From assembly GCA_902806355.1 (NCBI GenBank), contig CADCWI010000004.1, positions 1-12,156 on the forward strand: a DNA stretch of 12,156 nucleotides, given 5' to 3'. Positions 1 to 7,564 of this stretch are shown in pieces. This DNA comes from an uncultured Thermomicrobiales bacterium. GTDB taxonomy: Bacteria; Chloroflexota; Chloroflexia; Thermomicrobiales; UBA6265. Numbering within the stretch: position 1 is the stretch's first letter; every line of letters begins with the position of its first letter. The position numbers and the translations under genes are program-made. The notes under the pieces were generated by a model. That model saw nothing but the letters and a program-made list of their open reading frames with translations. It ran no database searches and had not been told where the DNA came from.

Positions 1-22
1 GGGCGGGGCAAGGCCCCGCGCC
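1..22. terminator. Strong GC hairpin, possible end of an upstream gene
   Basis: A 7-bp perfect stem (GCGGGGC at 3-9 with GCCCCGC at 13-19) closes a 3-base AAG loop and can be extended by two G-C pairs (1-2 with 21-22) across one bulged G. No T-run follows on either side, so it is not a classical intrinsic terminator. Its position just before mfd suggests that it ends a gene lying left of the window, or that it sits in the mfd leader. The window edge prevents a decision. Confidence 0.35.
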
Positions 23-61
23 GGCACTTAGGCATGCCCTTTGCCGTAGACGTGTCGGAAA

Positions 62-71
62 GGGAGCGGAG
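62..71 (+). promoter_or_regulatory. Ribosome binding site of mfd that supports a TTG start
   Basis: The purine-rich run GGGAGCGGAG (62-71) ends 6 bases before the TTG at 78. This is good Shine-Dalgarno spacing and favours the TTG over the next in-frame start, a GTG at 123. Confidence 0.6.
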
Positions 72-77
72 TCAGCC

Positions 78-3000
78 TTGAGCCTTGCCCACATCACCAA
101 CCAGATAGCCACCTCGCGTCAGGTGGAAGAAATCATTTCGAGGATCGAGAACGACAAGCTGGCGGCCGTCGCCGATATTCCGGAATCCGCGCGGCCAGCT
201 GTCATCGCTGGCGCGCTCGAAGCGGTCGGTCGTCCAGCGCTGATCGTCACGTCCCGGCAGGATCGAGCGGAGCAGCTCTGCGGCTCCCTGTCCGAGTATC
301 TGCCGTCGGCCCGGTCCGCGCATCTCTGGTCCGCACCGGATGCCTTTCCCTACGAGATGTTGCCCACCGATCGCGACGCCAGCGTTCGCCGAACCCGCGA
401 GCTGGACGCGATGAGCGACACGACCGCCGATCCCGCCATCTGGGTGGCGCCGGTTGGCGGGCTCATGCAGCGCCTCATGAGCCCGGATGAACTCAAGCAG
501 CAGACACGGACGATCCGGGTTGGCCACAGGACAACCGTCGAGGATCTCTTCACCTGGGCGCTCACGGTGGGATACCAACCGGGACCGATAGTCCAGGAAC
601 AAGGCGTCATCGCTCGTCGCGGCGGTATCGTCGACATCTATCCTCCCGGCGAGGCCCTTCCGGTTCGCATTGATTTCTTCGGTGATGACGTCGAGAGCAT
701 CCGGCGATTCGATCCGCACACGCAGCGATCGATCGAGCGCCTGAATGCGATTCGTTTGCTGCCTCCGTTCGAGCTTCCGATCTGGCGCCTGCCGGAGATC
801 GCCGCCGAGGTCGCCATGCTCGATCTCTCTCCATTGCGGGACGAGGTTCGCGAGGATTGGCAGCGGCGAATTCAACAGATCAACTCCGGGGTGTTTCCCG
901 ACTCGCTCGATCTCCTGTCGGGATATCTCACACCGCAGACGTCGACTCTGCTGGATTTCCTACCCGCGAACAGCGTGGTAATCATTGATCAGCCAGATGC
1001 CGTGCACCTCGCCGCGGACCAGCTTGAGCACCAAGCTGTTGAGCTGGAACGCACGTTCCGGGAGTCGGGTGAATTGCCCGCGGACGTCCCTCTTCCGTAC
1101 GTCCCGTCAGAGTCCGTTCTTCATTCGCTGACCAACCGGACGATCCTTGCAATTGGCGCGAGCGACCCCGATCAGGACGATGCCATCTCTTTTGACACGG
1201 TCAGCGTCCCCCCGGTCTTCGCCGGCAACATGTTCACTCTGACCGAACGTTTGCGGGAGCAGTTGGCCGACGGATGGAAGATCAGCATCGCGACGGACCA
1301 GGTCGACCGCCTCACCGAAATTCTGGAGGAGCGCGACGTCTATCCCCGCAAGGACAAGCGGAGGCGAGACGCCACGCCCGCACCGCTTCCACCAGGCACC
1401 GTCGAGATTCGGCCATCTGACCTGACCGGTGGCTGGTCGTGGGCCACGGGCAAGCTCGCGGTGTGGACCGATCTGGAAGTGTTTGGCTTTCGCAAGCAGG
1501 TGCGGCGTTCGGGCCAACGGACGAACGTCGAGAGCCGGACATTCGCCCAGAGCCTGCAACCTGGGGAGCACGTCGTCCATATCGACCACGGCATCGCCAG
1601 GTTCTCCGGGCTGATCCGGATGGATATGCAGGGCATCGAGCGCGAGTACCTGCTGCTCGAGTACGAGCGCGGCGACAAGCTCTACGTCCCCGTGGACCAG
1701 AGCGACCGCGTCACGCGCTACAGCGGAGGTGGGCTCAATCCGTCATTGAACCGGTTGGGCAGCGGCGAGTGGGTCCGGACCAAGCGCAAGGTCCGGCGTG
1801 CCGTCCGCGAGATGGCGTTCGAGCTGATTCAGTTGTACGCCCACCGCGAGTCGGGGAAGGGATTTATGTTCCCTCCCGACTCGCGGTGGGATTATGAACT
1901 TGCGGAGTCGTTTCCCTTTGTCGAGACCCCTGACCAGGCGAAAGCGATTGCCGCCGTGCAGAGCGACATGGAGTCGTACCGCCCGATGGATCGCCTCGTC
2001 TGCGGCGATGTCGGGTTTGGGAAGACCGAAATCGCTATCCGGGCAGCCTTCAAGGCCGTCAACGCCGGCAAACAGGTGGCAGTCCTCGTACCGACCACCG
2101 TGCTCGCCTTGCAGCATTTCACGACGTTCCGGGACCGCCTGGGCGCATTCCCGGTTCGGGTCGAGATGCTGTCTCGGCTGAAGAGCCGTGCCGAGCAAGA
2201 GCAGATCCTCAAGGATCTGCGCGACGGAGCGGTAGACATCGTGATCGGGACGCACCGCCTCGTCCAGAAGGATGTGCAGTTCAAGGATCTTGGTCTTGCG
2301 GTGCTCGATGAGGAGCAACGTTTTGGAGTCCGGCAAAAGGAGTTCCTGAAGCAGCTCCGAACCGAGATCGATGTCCTCACGATGTCCGCGACACCTATCC
2401 CGCGCACACTCCATCTGTCGCTCTCCGGCATCCGCGATATCAGCATGATCGAGACAGCGCCCCAGGCGCGCTTACCGATCCGGACGTTCGTGACGGCCTT
2501 CACTGACCAATTGGCTCGCGAGGTCATCCTGCGCGAGATGGAACGGGGTGGCCAGGTTTTCGTCGTTCACAATCGCGTACATGACATCGACGTTCTCGCG
2601 GAACGGCTGCGCAAGGCCGTGCCGGAGGCGCGATTCGGCATCGGGCACGGGCAGATGGACGAGCATGTGCTTGAAGAGGTGATGCTCGGGTTCATTCGCC
2701 ACGACTTCGATGTACTGATCTCGACGACGATCATCGAGTCCGGTGTCGATATTCCCAACGTCAACACCATCATCATCGACAATGCCGATACGTTGGGGTT
2801 AACGCAGCTCTATCAGCTGCGTGGCCGGGTTGGGCGAAGTAACCACCGGGCGTACGCGTATCTGCTCCACCAGCCGCACAAGCATATCCGCGGCGAAGCG
2901 CTGGAGCGGCTCGAGACCATCCAGGAAGCAACCGAGTTGGGTGCGGGTTTGCGAGTCGCGATGCGGGATCTCGAGATCCGGGGCGCCGGCAACATCCTCG

Positions 3001-3563
3001 GGGCGGAGCAAAGCGGACACATCGCCACCGTCGGTTACGAGCTGTACATGCGATTGCTCAGTCAGGCTGTCGATGAGGTCCGCTCGGGCCAACCGGCGCT
3101 GGAGCAAGGCCCGATCACGCTCGACCTGCCGATGACCGCTCTTATTCCGGAGGATTACGTCTCGGACACGGAGCTTCGGCTCAATCTCTACCGGCAGATC
3201 GCGGCAGTCCAGTCTCTCGAGGATGTGCGCCTCCTCGAGGACGAACTGGTCGACCGGTTCGGCGATTTCCCCGAGGAGGTCGAGCATGTGTTCGCGCTGA
3301 TCCGGCTCAGGATCCGCTCCGCTGCGCTCGGGATCGACTCCGTAGTCGAGCGGGAAAGAGAAATCGTGATCCGGCCAGTGGCGACTTCAGGACTCGATCA
3401 GGACCGCCTCAATCGCACGATGGGTGGAGCGCTCAAGCTCACACCGAACTCGGTGCGCATCCGGTTGCTCGGACTCGATATGCCGTGGCGGCAGGCGCTA
3501 GACGCGGTCCTGCACGAGATCGAGCAGGCTAACCCGGAGACGATGGCGAACGCCGCCGACTGA
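78..3563 (+). CDS. mfd: Transcription-repair coupling factor Mfd
   Basis: Mfd is an ATP-driven DNA translocase that pushes stalled RNA polymerase off damaged template and recruits UvrA to start nucleotide excision repair. The 1161-residue product is close to the family size (about 1150). The N-terminal UvrB-like region spans roughly residues 1-450. The RNA-polymerase-interacting CarD-like domain starts near 493 (LQPGEHVVHIDHGIARF). The RecG-like helicase has Walker A GDVGFGKT at 643-650 and the DEEQ box at 744-747. The TRG motif begins with RGAGNILG at 968, and a C-terminal D7 domain follows. All key motifs are intact and no frameshift is seen. The TTG start is chosen because of the strong upstream ribosome binding site; GTG at 123 is the alternative. 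The gene converges on mutS2 with a 38-base gap. No promoter is evident in the 77 bases available upstream, so it may be co-transcribed with a gene to the left. Confidence 0.97.
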   Translation: MSLAHITNQIATSRQVEEIISRIENDKLAAVADIPESARPAVIAGALEAVGRPALIVTSRQDRAEQLCGSLSEYLPSARSAHLWSAPDAFPYEMLPTDRDASVRRTRELDAMSDTTADPAIWVAPVGGLMQRLMSPDELKQQTRTIRVGHRTTVEDLFTWALTVGYQPGPIVQEQGVIARRGGIVDIYPPGEALPVRIDFFGDDVESIRRFDPHTQRSIERLNAIRLLPPFELPIWRLPEIAAEVAMLDLSPLRDEVREDWQRRIQQINSGVFPDSLDLLSGYLTPQTSTLLDFLPANSVVIIDQPDAVHLAADQLEHQAVELERTFRESGELPADVPLPYVPSESVLHSLTNRTILAIGASDPDQDDAISFDTVSVPPVFAGNMFTLTERLREQLADGWKISIATDQVDRLTEILEERDVYPRKDKRRRDATPAPLPPGTVEIRPSDLTGGWSWATGKLAVWTDLEVFGFRKQVRRSGQRTNVESRTFAQSLQPGEHVVHIDHGIARFSGLIRMDMQGIEREYLLLEYERGDKLYVPVDQSDRVTRYSGGGLNPSLNRLGSGEWVRTKRKVRRAVREMAFELIQLYAHRESGKGFMFPPDSRWDYELAESFPFVETPDQAKAIAAVQSDMESYRPMDRLVCGDVGFGKTEIAIRAAFKAVNAGKQVAVLVPTTVLALQHFTTFRDRLGAFPVRVEMLSRLKSRAEQEQILKDLRDGAVDIVIGTHRLVQKDVQFKDLGLAVLDEEQRFGVRQKEFLKQLRTEIDVLTMSATPIPRTLHLSLSGIRDISMIETAPQARLPIRTFVTAFTDQLAREVILREMERGGQVFVVHNRVHDIDVLAERLRKAVPEARFGIGHGQMDEHVLEEVMLGFIRHDFDVLISTTIIESGVDIPNVNTIIIDNADTLGLTQLYQLRGRVGRSNHRAYAYLLHQPHKHIRGEALERLETIQEATELGAGLRVAMRDLEIRGAGNILGAEQSGHIATVGYELYMRLLSQAVDEVRSGQPALEQGPITLDLPMTALIPEDYVSDTELRLNLYRQIAAVQSLEDVRLLEDELVDRFGDFPEEVEHVFALIRLRIRSAALGIDSVVEREREIVIRPVATSGLDQDRLNRTMGGALKLTPNSVRIRLLGLDMPWRQALDAVLHEIEQANPETMANAAD

Positions 3564-3601
3564 GGATGGAGTGAGGACCGGGGGGACGCGCCGATCGATC
3601 G

Positions 3602-6004
3602 TCACGTTTGCCGCAACCGGGCGATGGTCGCTCCGTCGCCGCCTTCCTTTGCTCCGGCGGCCTCGTGTTGGGCGACGGCCGGGTTGTCGCGTAGGAGTTC
3701 CCGCACCACCTGACGCAACGCTCCGGTTCCCTTGCCATGGATGATCCGGACCCAGGGCAAGCCCATCAGGTACGCATCCTGGATGTAGCTTTCGAGGACC
3801 GGAGCGATCTCATCAACCCGATGCCCGCGGATGTCGATCTCGATCGGCACGGTCTCCGCGACCGCCTCACGCACGAACCTCGCCGATCCGGGTTCGTCCC
3901 GCTTGGCACGACCCAGTCGCTCAAGGTTGCGAAGCGGCTGCCGGAGCTTGAGCGAGCCCAGCTGCACGTCGGCTTCATCGCCATCAATTGCGATCACTTC
4001 ACCTTCCTGATCCAGCGCGACCAGCCTGACCCGGTCTCCCGACCGGATTCCGCGTGGAACCTGCGGCGCCGGAGCGGGTTTCGCCCGCTTGCGTTGGACG
4101 TGCTTCAACTGCTGCTCAGCGTCGCGGATCTTCTCGGCCTGCTCGACCACGCTTGCCCTCGGAACGCTCGCGAGCGACCGGACACGTCCGAGTTCCTGGA
4201 TCGCCGCCCTCGCCTCCTCAAGCTCGGCCTGAACTTCGGCGATGGCCTCTTCGCGCGCCTGCTGGCGCAAGTCCTCCGCGTCCCGAATGCTCTGCGCCGC
4301 CCGTCGCCGGAGAAGCCGTGCTTCCTCCTGTGCCTGGCGTGCCGCGTCCAGCTGAACGGTGATCTCGTCCCGCCGCTCGCGGATGTCGTCGATCAGCTGC
4401 TCGGTGCGGCCGTCCCCCGGGTCGAGCATTGTCTGCGCTTCATCAACGATCTCGACCGGCATTCCGAGCCGCCGGGCGATCGAGAGCGCGTTCGACCTCC
4501 CCGGTACTCCAACCATCAGCCGGTAGGTCGGCGACAACGTCTGCACATCGAACTCGACACTCGCGTTCTCCACGCCCGGCGTGCCATACGCGTACGCCTT
4601 GACCTCGGAGTAGTGCGTCGTCGCGACGACCATCGCCCGGCGCCGCAGCAGTGAGCTGATAAGCGCTCGGGCGAGCGCGGACCCTTCCTGCGGATCGGTT
4701 CCGGCACCGACTTCGTCCAGCAGCACGAGACTGTCGGATCGCACCGTACGCAGCATCCGGATGATGTTCCTCATATGCGACGAAAAGGTGGAAAGGCTCT
4801 GCTCGATGCTCTGCTCGTCACCAATATCGACATAGATATCACTGAACACACTGATGACGGACGTGTCGTCAGCGGGGATGTAAAGCCCTGACTGGGCCAT
4901 CAGGGTTAGGAGCCCGATCGTCTTCAGGGCGACAGTCTTGCCACCGGTGTTCGGGCCAGTGATCAGCAGAACGCGGAACTCCCGGCCCAGCTCGACCGTC
5001 AGCGGCACCACGGAATGCGGGTCAAGTAGAGGGTGCCTGGCCGCATCGAGCCGAATCAGATGCGTCGGATGGCTCGCGTCGTCGCGTCGCCCTTGTCGCG
5101 ACCCGTCGGGTTCGTGCAACCGTGGTCGCGTCGCCTGCATCGCGACCGCCAACCTCGCCTTTGCAATCGCAAGGTCGATCGACGCAATTGCTTCGATCAT
5201 CCGCCGTAACGCGTCCGCGTGACCACCGACCTTCTGGCTCAAGTCGTCGAGAATGCGCTCGATCTCCCGCTCTTCGGCCAGTTGGTGCTCCCGCCACCGA
5301 TTGTTTAGCTCAACAACGTCGAAGGGCTCGATGAAGAGCGTGTGGCCGCTTGCGGAGGTGTCGTGAACGATTCCCCGGATCAATCCGCGGGCTTCGGCTT
5401 TGACGGGCACGACGTACCGACCGTCACGAATCGTGATGATGTTCTCCTGGAGCGCCGAGCCGAATCGTCCCCCTGAAACAAAGCTGTTCAACCGGTCCAT
5501 GAGCCGGCTGTGCGCGACACGTACCGCCCGCCGAACCTGCGAAAGCTCCGGACTGGCGGCATCGAGGACGTCACCCCGCGGCCCAATTGAACGGTTGAGG
5601 TCCGTTTCGAGTGGCGAGAAGTTCTCGATCGCCTCCGCGAACTCCAGCAAGTGGGGGTAACGGTCCGCCGCATCGGGCAGCCGCAGGAAAAGGCGGCGGA
5701 GCTCCCGTCCGGCTCGGAGCGTGTCCATCACCGTCAGCAACTCTGGGGGGACCAACCGCCCACCCTTTTCCGCCTTCTCGAGCTGGTCCCGAATATCCCG
5801 GGCTCCACCGACAGACATCTCGGGGAACTGCACCAGAAGGTCGGACGCTTCGGCCGTCACATCGAGCCGACCACGGACGATCTTCCTGTCAGCACTCGGC
5901 GTGAGCTCGAGCGCGCGGACGGCGGCAACACTGTATTGGCAATGCGTGGAGAGCCGGCGAGCGATCTCGCCGAACTCAAGTTTCTGCAAGGCTTCGAGAT
6001 TCAT
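3602..6004 (-). CDS. mutS2: MutS2 family ATPase with C-terminal Smr domain
   Basis: MutS2 is a MutS-like ATPase without the mismatch-recognition domain. Family members are reported to suppress homologous recombination and, in Bacillus, to act on collided ribosomes. The product is 800 residues (B. subtilis about 785). The N-terminus, NLEALQKLEF, is typical of the family. Visible features are Walker A GPNTGGKT at 350-357, Walker B ending in DE at 430-431 followed by VGAGTDPQEG, and an ATTHYSEVK motif. A charged coiled coil follows at about 540-610, a KOW-like beta segment near 650-690, and the Smr domain from about 720, with IDIRG (D724), HGKGTG and a terminal GGDGAT motif. The acidic Smr residue that goes with nuclease activity in family members is present. 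The ATG at 6004 is preferred; a TTG four codons upstream (6016) is also in frame. Neither has a strong ribosome binding site. The gene is divergent from lexA. Confidence 0.96.
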   Translation of the reverse strand: MNLEALQKLEFGEIARRLSTHCQYSVAAVRALELTPSADRKIVRGRLDVTAEASDLLVQFPEMSVGGARDIRDQLEKAEKGGRLVPPELLTVMDTLRAGRELRRLFLRLPDAADRYPHLLEFAEAIENFSPLETDLNRSIGPRGDVLDAASPELSQVRRAVRVAHSRLMDRLNSFVSGGRFGSALQENIITIRDGRYVVPVKAEARGLIRGIVHDTSASGHTLFIEPFDVVELNNRWREHQLAEEREIERILDDLSQKVGGHADALRRMIEAIASIDLAIAKARLAVAMQATRPRLHEPDGSRQGRRDDASHPTHLIRLDAARHPLLDPHSVVPLTVELGREFRVLLITGPNTGGKTVALKTIGLLTLMAQSGLYIPADDTSVISVFSDIYVDIGDEQSIEQSLSTFSSHMRNIIRMLRTVRSDSLVLLDEVGAGTDPQEGSALARALISSLLRRRAMVVATTHYSEVKAYAYGTPGVENASVEFDVQTLSPTYRLMVGVPGRSNALSIARRLGMPVEIVDEAQTMLDPGDGRTEQLIDDIRERRDEITVQLDAARQAQEEARLLRRRAAQSIRDAEDLRQQAREEAIAEVQAELEEARAAIQELGRVRSLASVPRASVVEQAEKIRDAEQQLKHVQRKRAKPAPAPQVPRGIRSGDRVRLVALDQEGEVIAIDGDEADVQLGSLKLRQPLRNLERLGRAKRDEPGSARFVREAVAETVPIEIDIRGHRVDEIAPVLESYIQDAYLMGLPWVRIIHGKGTGALRQVVRELLRDNPAVAQHEAAGAKEGGDGATIARLRQT

Positions 6005-6098
6005 ACCGGCAAACAATCCGTTTCAGTTTCACGATACATCGCGTAGGATGACAGCGTACTTTGCATCCGTCACGAGCGAATCTCAGCCCTATGACCGG

Positions 6099-6128
6099 TT
6101 GACACGAACAAGTGTTCGCACGTATACT
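6099..6128 (+). promoter_or_regulatory. lexA core promoter
   Basis: A perfect -35 hexamer TTGACA (6099-6104) is followed after 18 bases by TATACT (6123-6128), one mismatch from the -10 consensus. Transcription would start near 6135 and give a leader of about 63 bases before the lexA ATG at 6198. The spacer holds the SOS box, so LexA binding should block RNA polymerase directly. Confidence 0.8.
6105..6118 (+). promoter_or_regulatory. SOS box (LexA operator)
   Basis: CGAACAAGTGTTCG is an inverted repeat of CGAAC around a 4-base centre. It fits the Gram-positive/Chloroflexota LexA-site pattern CGAAC-N4-GTTYC at every position except the last base. It lies wholly between the -35 and -10 of the lexA promoter, the expected arrangement for autorepression. 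The mutS2 start is about 107 bases away on the other strand, so an effect on mutS2 is possible but unproven. Confidence 0.85.
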
Positions 6129-6197
6129 CGCTTTAGCAATGATACCCGGACTTCCGCGGTCGCTGGGGATGTCAACGTAAAGAAGAAGAGGACGTCG

Positions 6198-6836
6198 ATG
6201 AAAGATCTCTCGCCTCGCCAGACAGCCATTCTCGATTTCATCAGCTCCTTTCTGGACACCAATGATTACCCTCCGACGATCCGCGACATCCAGCGGGAGT
6301 TGAGCATCTCGTCGACGAGTGTTGTCGATTACAACCTCAAGGTGCTGGAGGAGCGGGACTACATCCGACGGAACCGGAATATCTCCCGCGGTATCGAGTT
6401 GGTCGGGCGAGTGCCTGGGCGCACCAATGTCGTCGCGATCCCGGTGATCGGCCAGATTGCGGCAGGTCTTCCCATACCAGTTCCTACCGATCTCGAGGGC
6501 AGTGATGTCGCCGATGTCATCGAGCTTAGCCCGGACTTCGTTCCCAACGGCGGTCAGAGTCTGTTCGCCCTGCGCGTTCGCGGGCACTCGATGATCGATG
6601 CCCTCATCAACGACGGTGACGTCGTGATTCTCAAGGCACAAGAGACGTGCGAAAACGGCGATACTGTCGCTGTCTGGCTTGAGGACGAGAAGGAAACGAC
6701 GCTCAAGCGGTTCTATCTCGAAGGCAGCCAGGTCAGGCTGCAACCCGCCAACATGACCATGGATCCAATCTTCACCCGGTCCGACAACGTCCGTATCCAG
6801 GGCAAGCTTGTCAGCGTCGTCCGCTCAATAGACTAG
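6198..6836 (+). CDS. lexA: LexA SOS repressor, self-cleaving
   Basis: LexA represses DNA-damage genes and cleaves itself when RecA filaments form on single-stranded DNA. The 212-residue product has an N-terminal winged-helix domain (about 1-65, beginning KDLSPRQTAILDFI) and a C-terminal S24 peptidase domain. The scissile bond is Ala89-Gly90 within QIAAGLP. The catalytic serine is Ser131 in RGHSM and the catalytic lysine is Lys170 in TLKRF. The start is set by the family N-terminus and by a ribosome binding site AAGAGGA (6186-6192) 5 bases before the ATG. The reading frame stays open far upstream (to 5721) only because it crosses the mutS2 antisense strand. The promoter holds an SOS box, indicating autoregulation. 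The family assignment is firm. Confidence 0.97.
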   Translation: MKDLSPRQTAILDFISSFLDTNDYPPTIRDIQRELSISSTSVVDYNLKVLEERDYIRRNRNISRGIELVGRVPGRTNVVAIPVIGQIAAGLPIPVPTDLEGSDVADVIELSPDFVPNGGQSLFALRVRGHSMIDALINDGDVVILKAQETCENGDTVAVWLEDEKETTLKRFYLEGSQVRLQPANMTMDPIFTRSDNVRIQGKLVSVVRSID

Positions 6837-6837
6837 A

Positions 6838-6883
6838 CTGAGGATCGATCGGGCAGCAAACGCTAGCCCCGATCGATCCTCAG
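6838..6883. terminator. Perfect 16-bp inverted repeat after lexA
   Basis: Sixteen bases at 6838-6853 pair perfectly with 6868-6883. The 14-base loop can add a 3-bp AGC/GCT stem (6855-6857 with 6862-6864). The repeat begins one base after the lexA stop codon. No T-run follows on either strand, so classical intrinsic termination is not supported. It may be a hairpin that stops or stabilises the 3' end of the lexA mRNA. Confidence 0.5.
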
Positions 6884-6913
6884 TCCTCGGTCACTTGAGA
6901 ACAGGACCATCCT

Positions 6914-7504
6914 GTGTTCGTGTCGTTCCTCTCCGGACTCGGTCTCGCGTGCTCCTCCGGCCTCAATGCGTATCTTCCCCTGCTCATCCTGGCACTCGCC
7001 GACCGCTTCACAACCATCATCGAGCTGCGGCAACCCTTCGACGCCCTCTCGTCCCCATGGACGATTCTCGCTCTCCTCCTCGTTCTCCCGATCGAGCTGA
7101 TTTTCGACAAGATTCCACGGCTCGACACGTTGAGTGATCGGTTGCATACGGTCATCCGGCTCCCCGCCGGAGCGATCGTCATGATGGCAACCATGGGCCA
7201 GGACGGCGAATTTCCTCTGTTGATCGCTGCACTTCTCGGCACCGTCGCGTCCGGAGCAGTGCACTTCCATAAGCTCAGGTCCCGTCCTGCAATAACCCGG
7301 GCTACAGCTGGAATCGGCAATCCGTTGGTGAGCATGATCGAAGACTTCTGCGTCATCATCGTCTCGGTCACGGCTTGCCTGGTGCCCTACGGCGTATTGC
7401 TGGCGCTCCCGATCACAGGGCTTGGCATATGGAAAGCCTACGGTCGGTTGCGTTCGGGGCCGGTGCGGATCGGTCCTTTGGTGTTGCCCCAATCGCGTCC
7501 CTAG
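6914..7504 (+). CDS. DUF4126 family integral membrane protein
   Basis: This 196-residue hydrophobic protein has no established function. It resembles the DUF4126 family in its N-terminal GLNAYLPLLILAL stretch (16-28), the DKIPRLDTLSD segment (65-75), the RLPAGA motif (82-87), the HFHKLRSR turn (117-124) and the GIGNPLVSMIED motif (133-144). Hydrophobic stretches that could cross the membrane lie near 4-29, 49-64, 99-116 and 145-173; the repeated glycine-rich pattern suggests a small helical bundle. The GTG start at 6914 is preceded by ACAGGA (6901-6906), a moderate ribosome binding site. Part of that site falls within a small palindrome, CAGGA-CCA-TCCTG (6902-6914), reaching the start codon. 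The gene lies between the lexA hairpin and the promoter of the DnaJ-like gene, so it may be transcribed by read-through from lexA. Substrate and role are unknown. Confidence 0.8.
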   Translation: MFVSFLSGLGLACSSGLNAYLPLLILALADRFTTIIELRQPFDALSSPWTILALLLVLPIELIFDKIPRLDTLSDRLHTVIRLPAGAIVMMATMGQDGEFPLLIAALLGTVASGAVHFHKLRSRPAITRATAGIGNPLVSMIEDFCVIIVSVTACLVPYGVLLALPITGLGIWKAYGRLRSGPVRIGPLVLPQSRP

Positions 7505-7506
7505 AG

Positions 7507-7535
7507 TTGCGTCTATACGACTCAATGTTTATACT
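7507..7535 (+). promoter_or_regulatory. Probable promoter of the DnaJ-like gene
   Basis: TTGCGT (7507-7512) and TATACT (7530-7535) are spaced by 17 bases. The -10 is identical to the one used by lexA. It lies in the 60-base gap after the DUF4126 gene and would give a leader of about 20-25 bases carrying the ribosome binding site. Confidence 0.55.
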
Positions 7536-7553
7536 GTGCAAAGCATAAGTGTC

Positions 7554-7560
7554 AGGAGGT
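7554..7560 (+). promoter_or_regulatory. Strong ribosome binding site of the DnaJ-like gene
   Basis: AGGAGGT, a near-perfect anti-16S match, ends 4 bases before the GTG at 7565. It is the best ribosome binding site in the window, supports this GTG start and suggests high translation. Confidence 0.75.
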
Positions 7561-7564
7561 AAGT

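Noticed and set aside
72..875. Minus-strand open frame over the start of mfd
   Set aside because: It is antisense to conserved mfd sequence, with no ribosome binding site or domain.
3592..3601. Palindrome CGATCGATCG in the mfd-mutS2 gap as a terminator
   Set aside because: A self-complementary 10-mer with no loop cannot form a useful hairpin and no T-run follows; similar GATCGATC words occur elsewhere in the window.
3737..4654. Plus-strand open frame of 305 codons inside mutS2
   Set aside because: It is antisense to the MutS2 Smr and coiled-coil regions; the translation is compositionally odd and matches nothing recognisable.
5721..6197. Upstream extension of the lexA frame adding 159 residues
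   Set aside because: It runs through the antisense strand of mutS2 and across the lexA promoter. LexA homology, the ribosome binding site and the promoter all fix the start at 6198.
7504..7530. Possible HspR (HAIR) or CIRCE heat-shock operator before the DnaJ-like gene
   Set aside because: Only one half-site (ACTCAA at 7520-7525) fits HAIR. The opposing half is not a match and the inverted repeat is imperfect; there is no CIRCE core.
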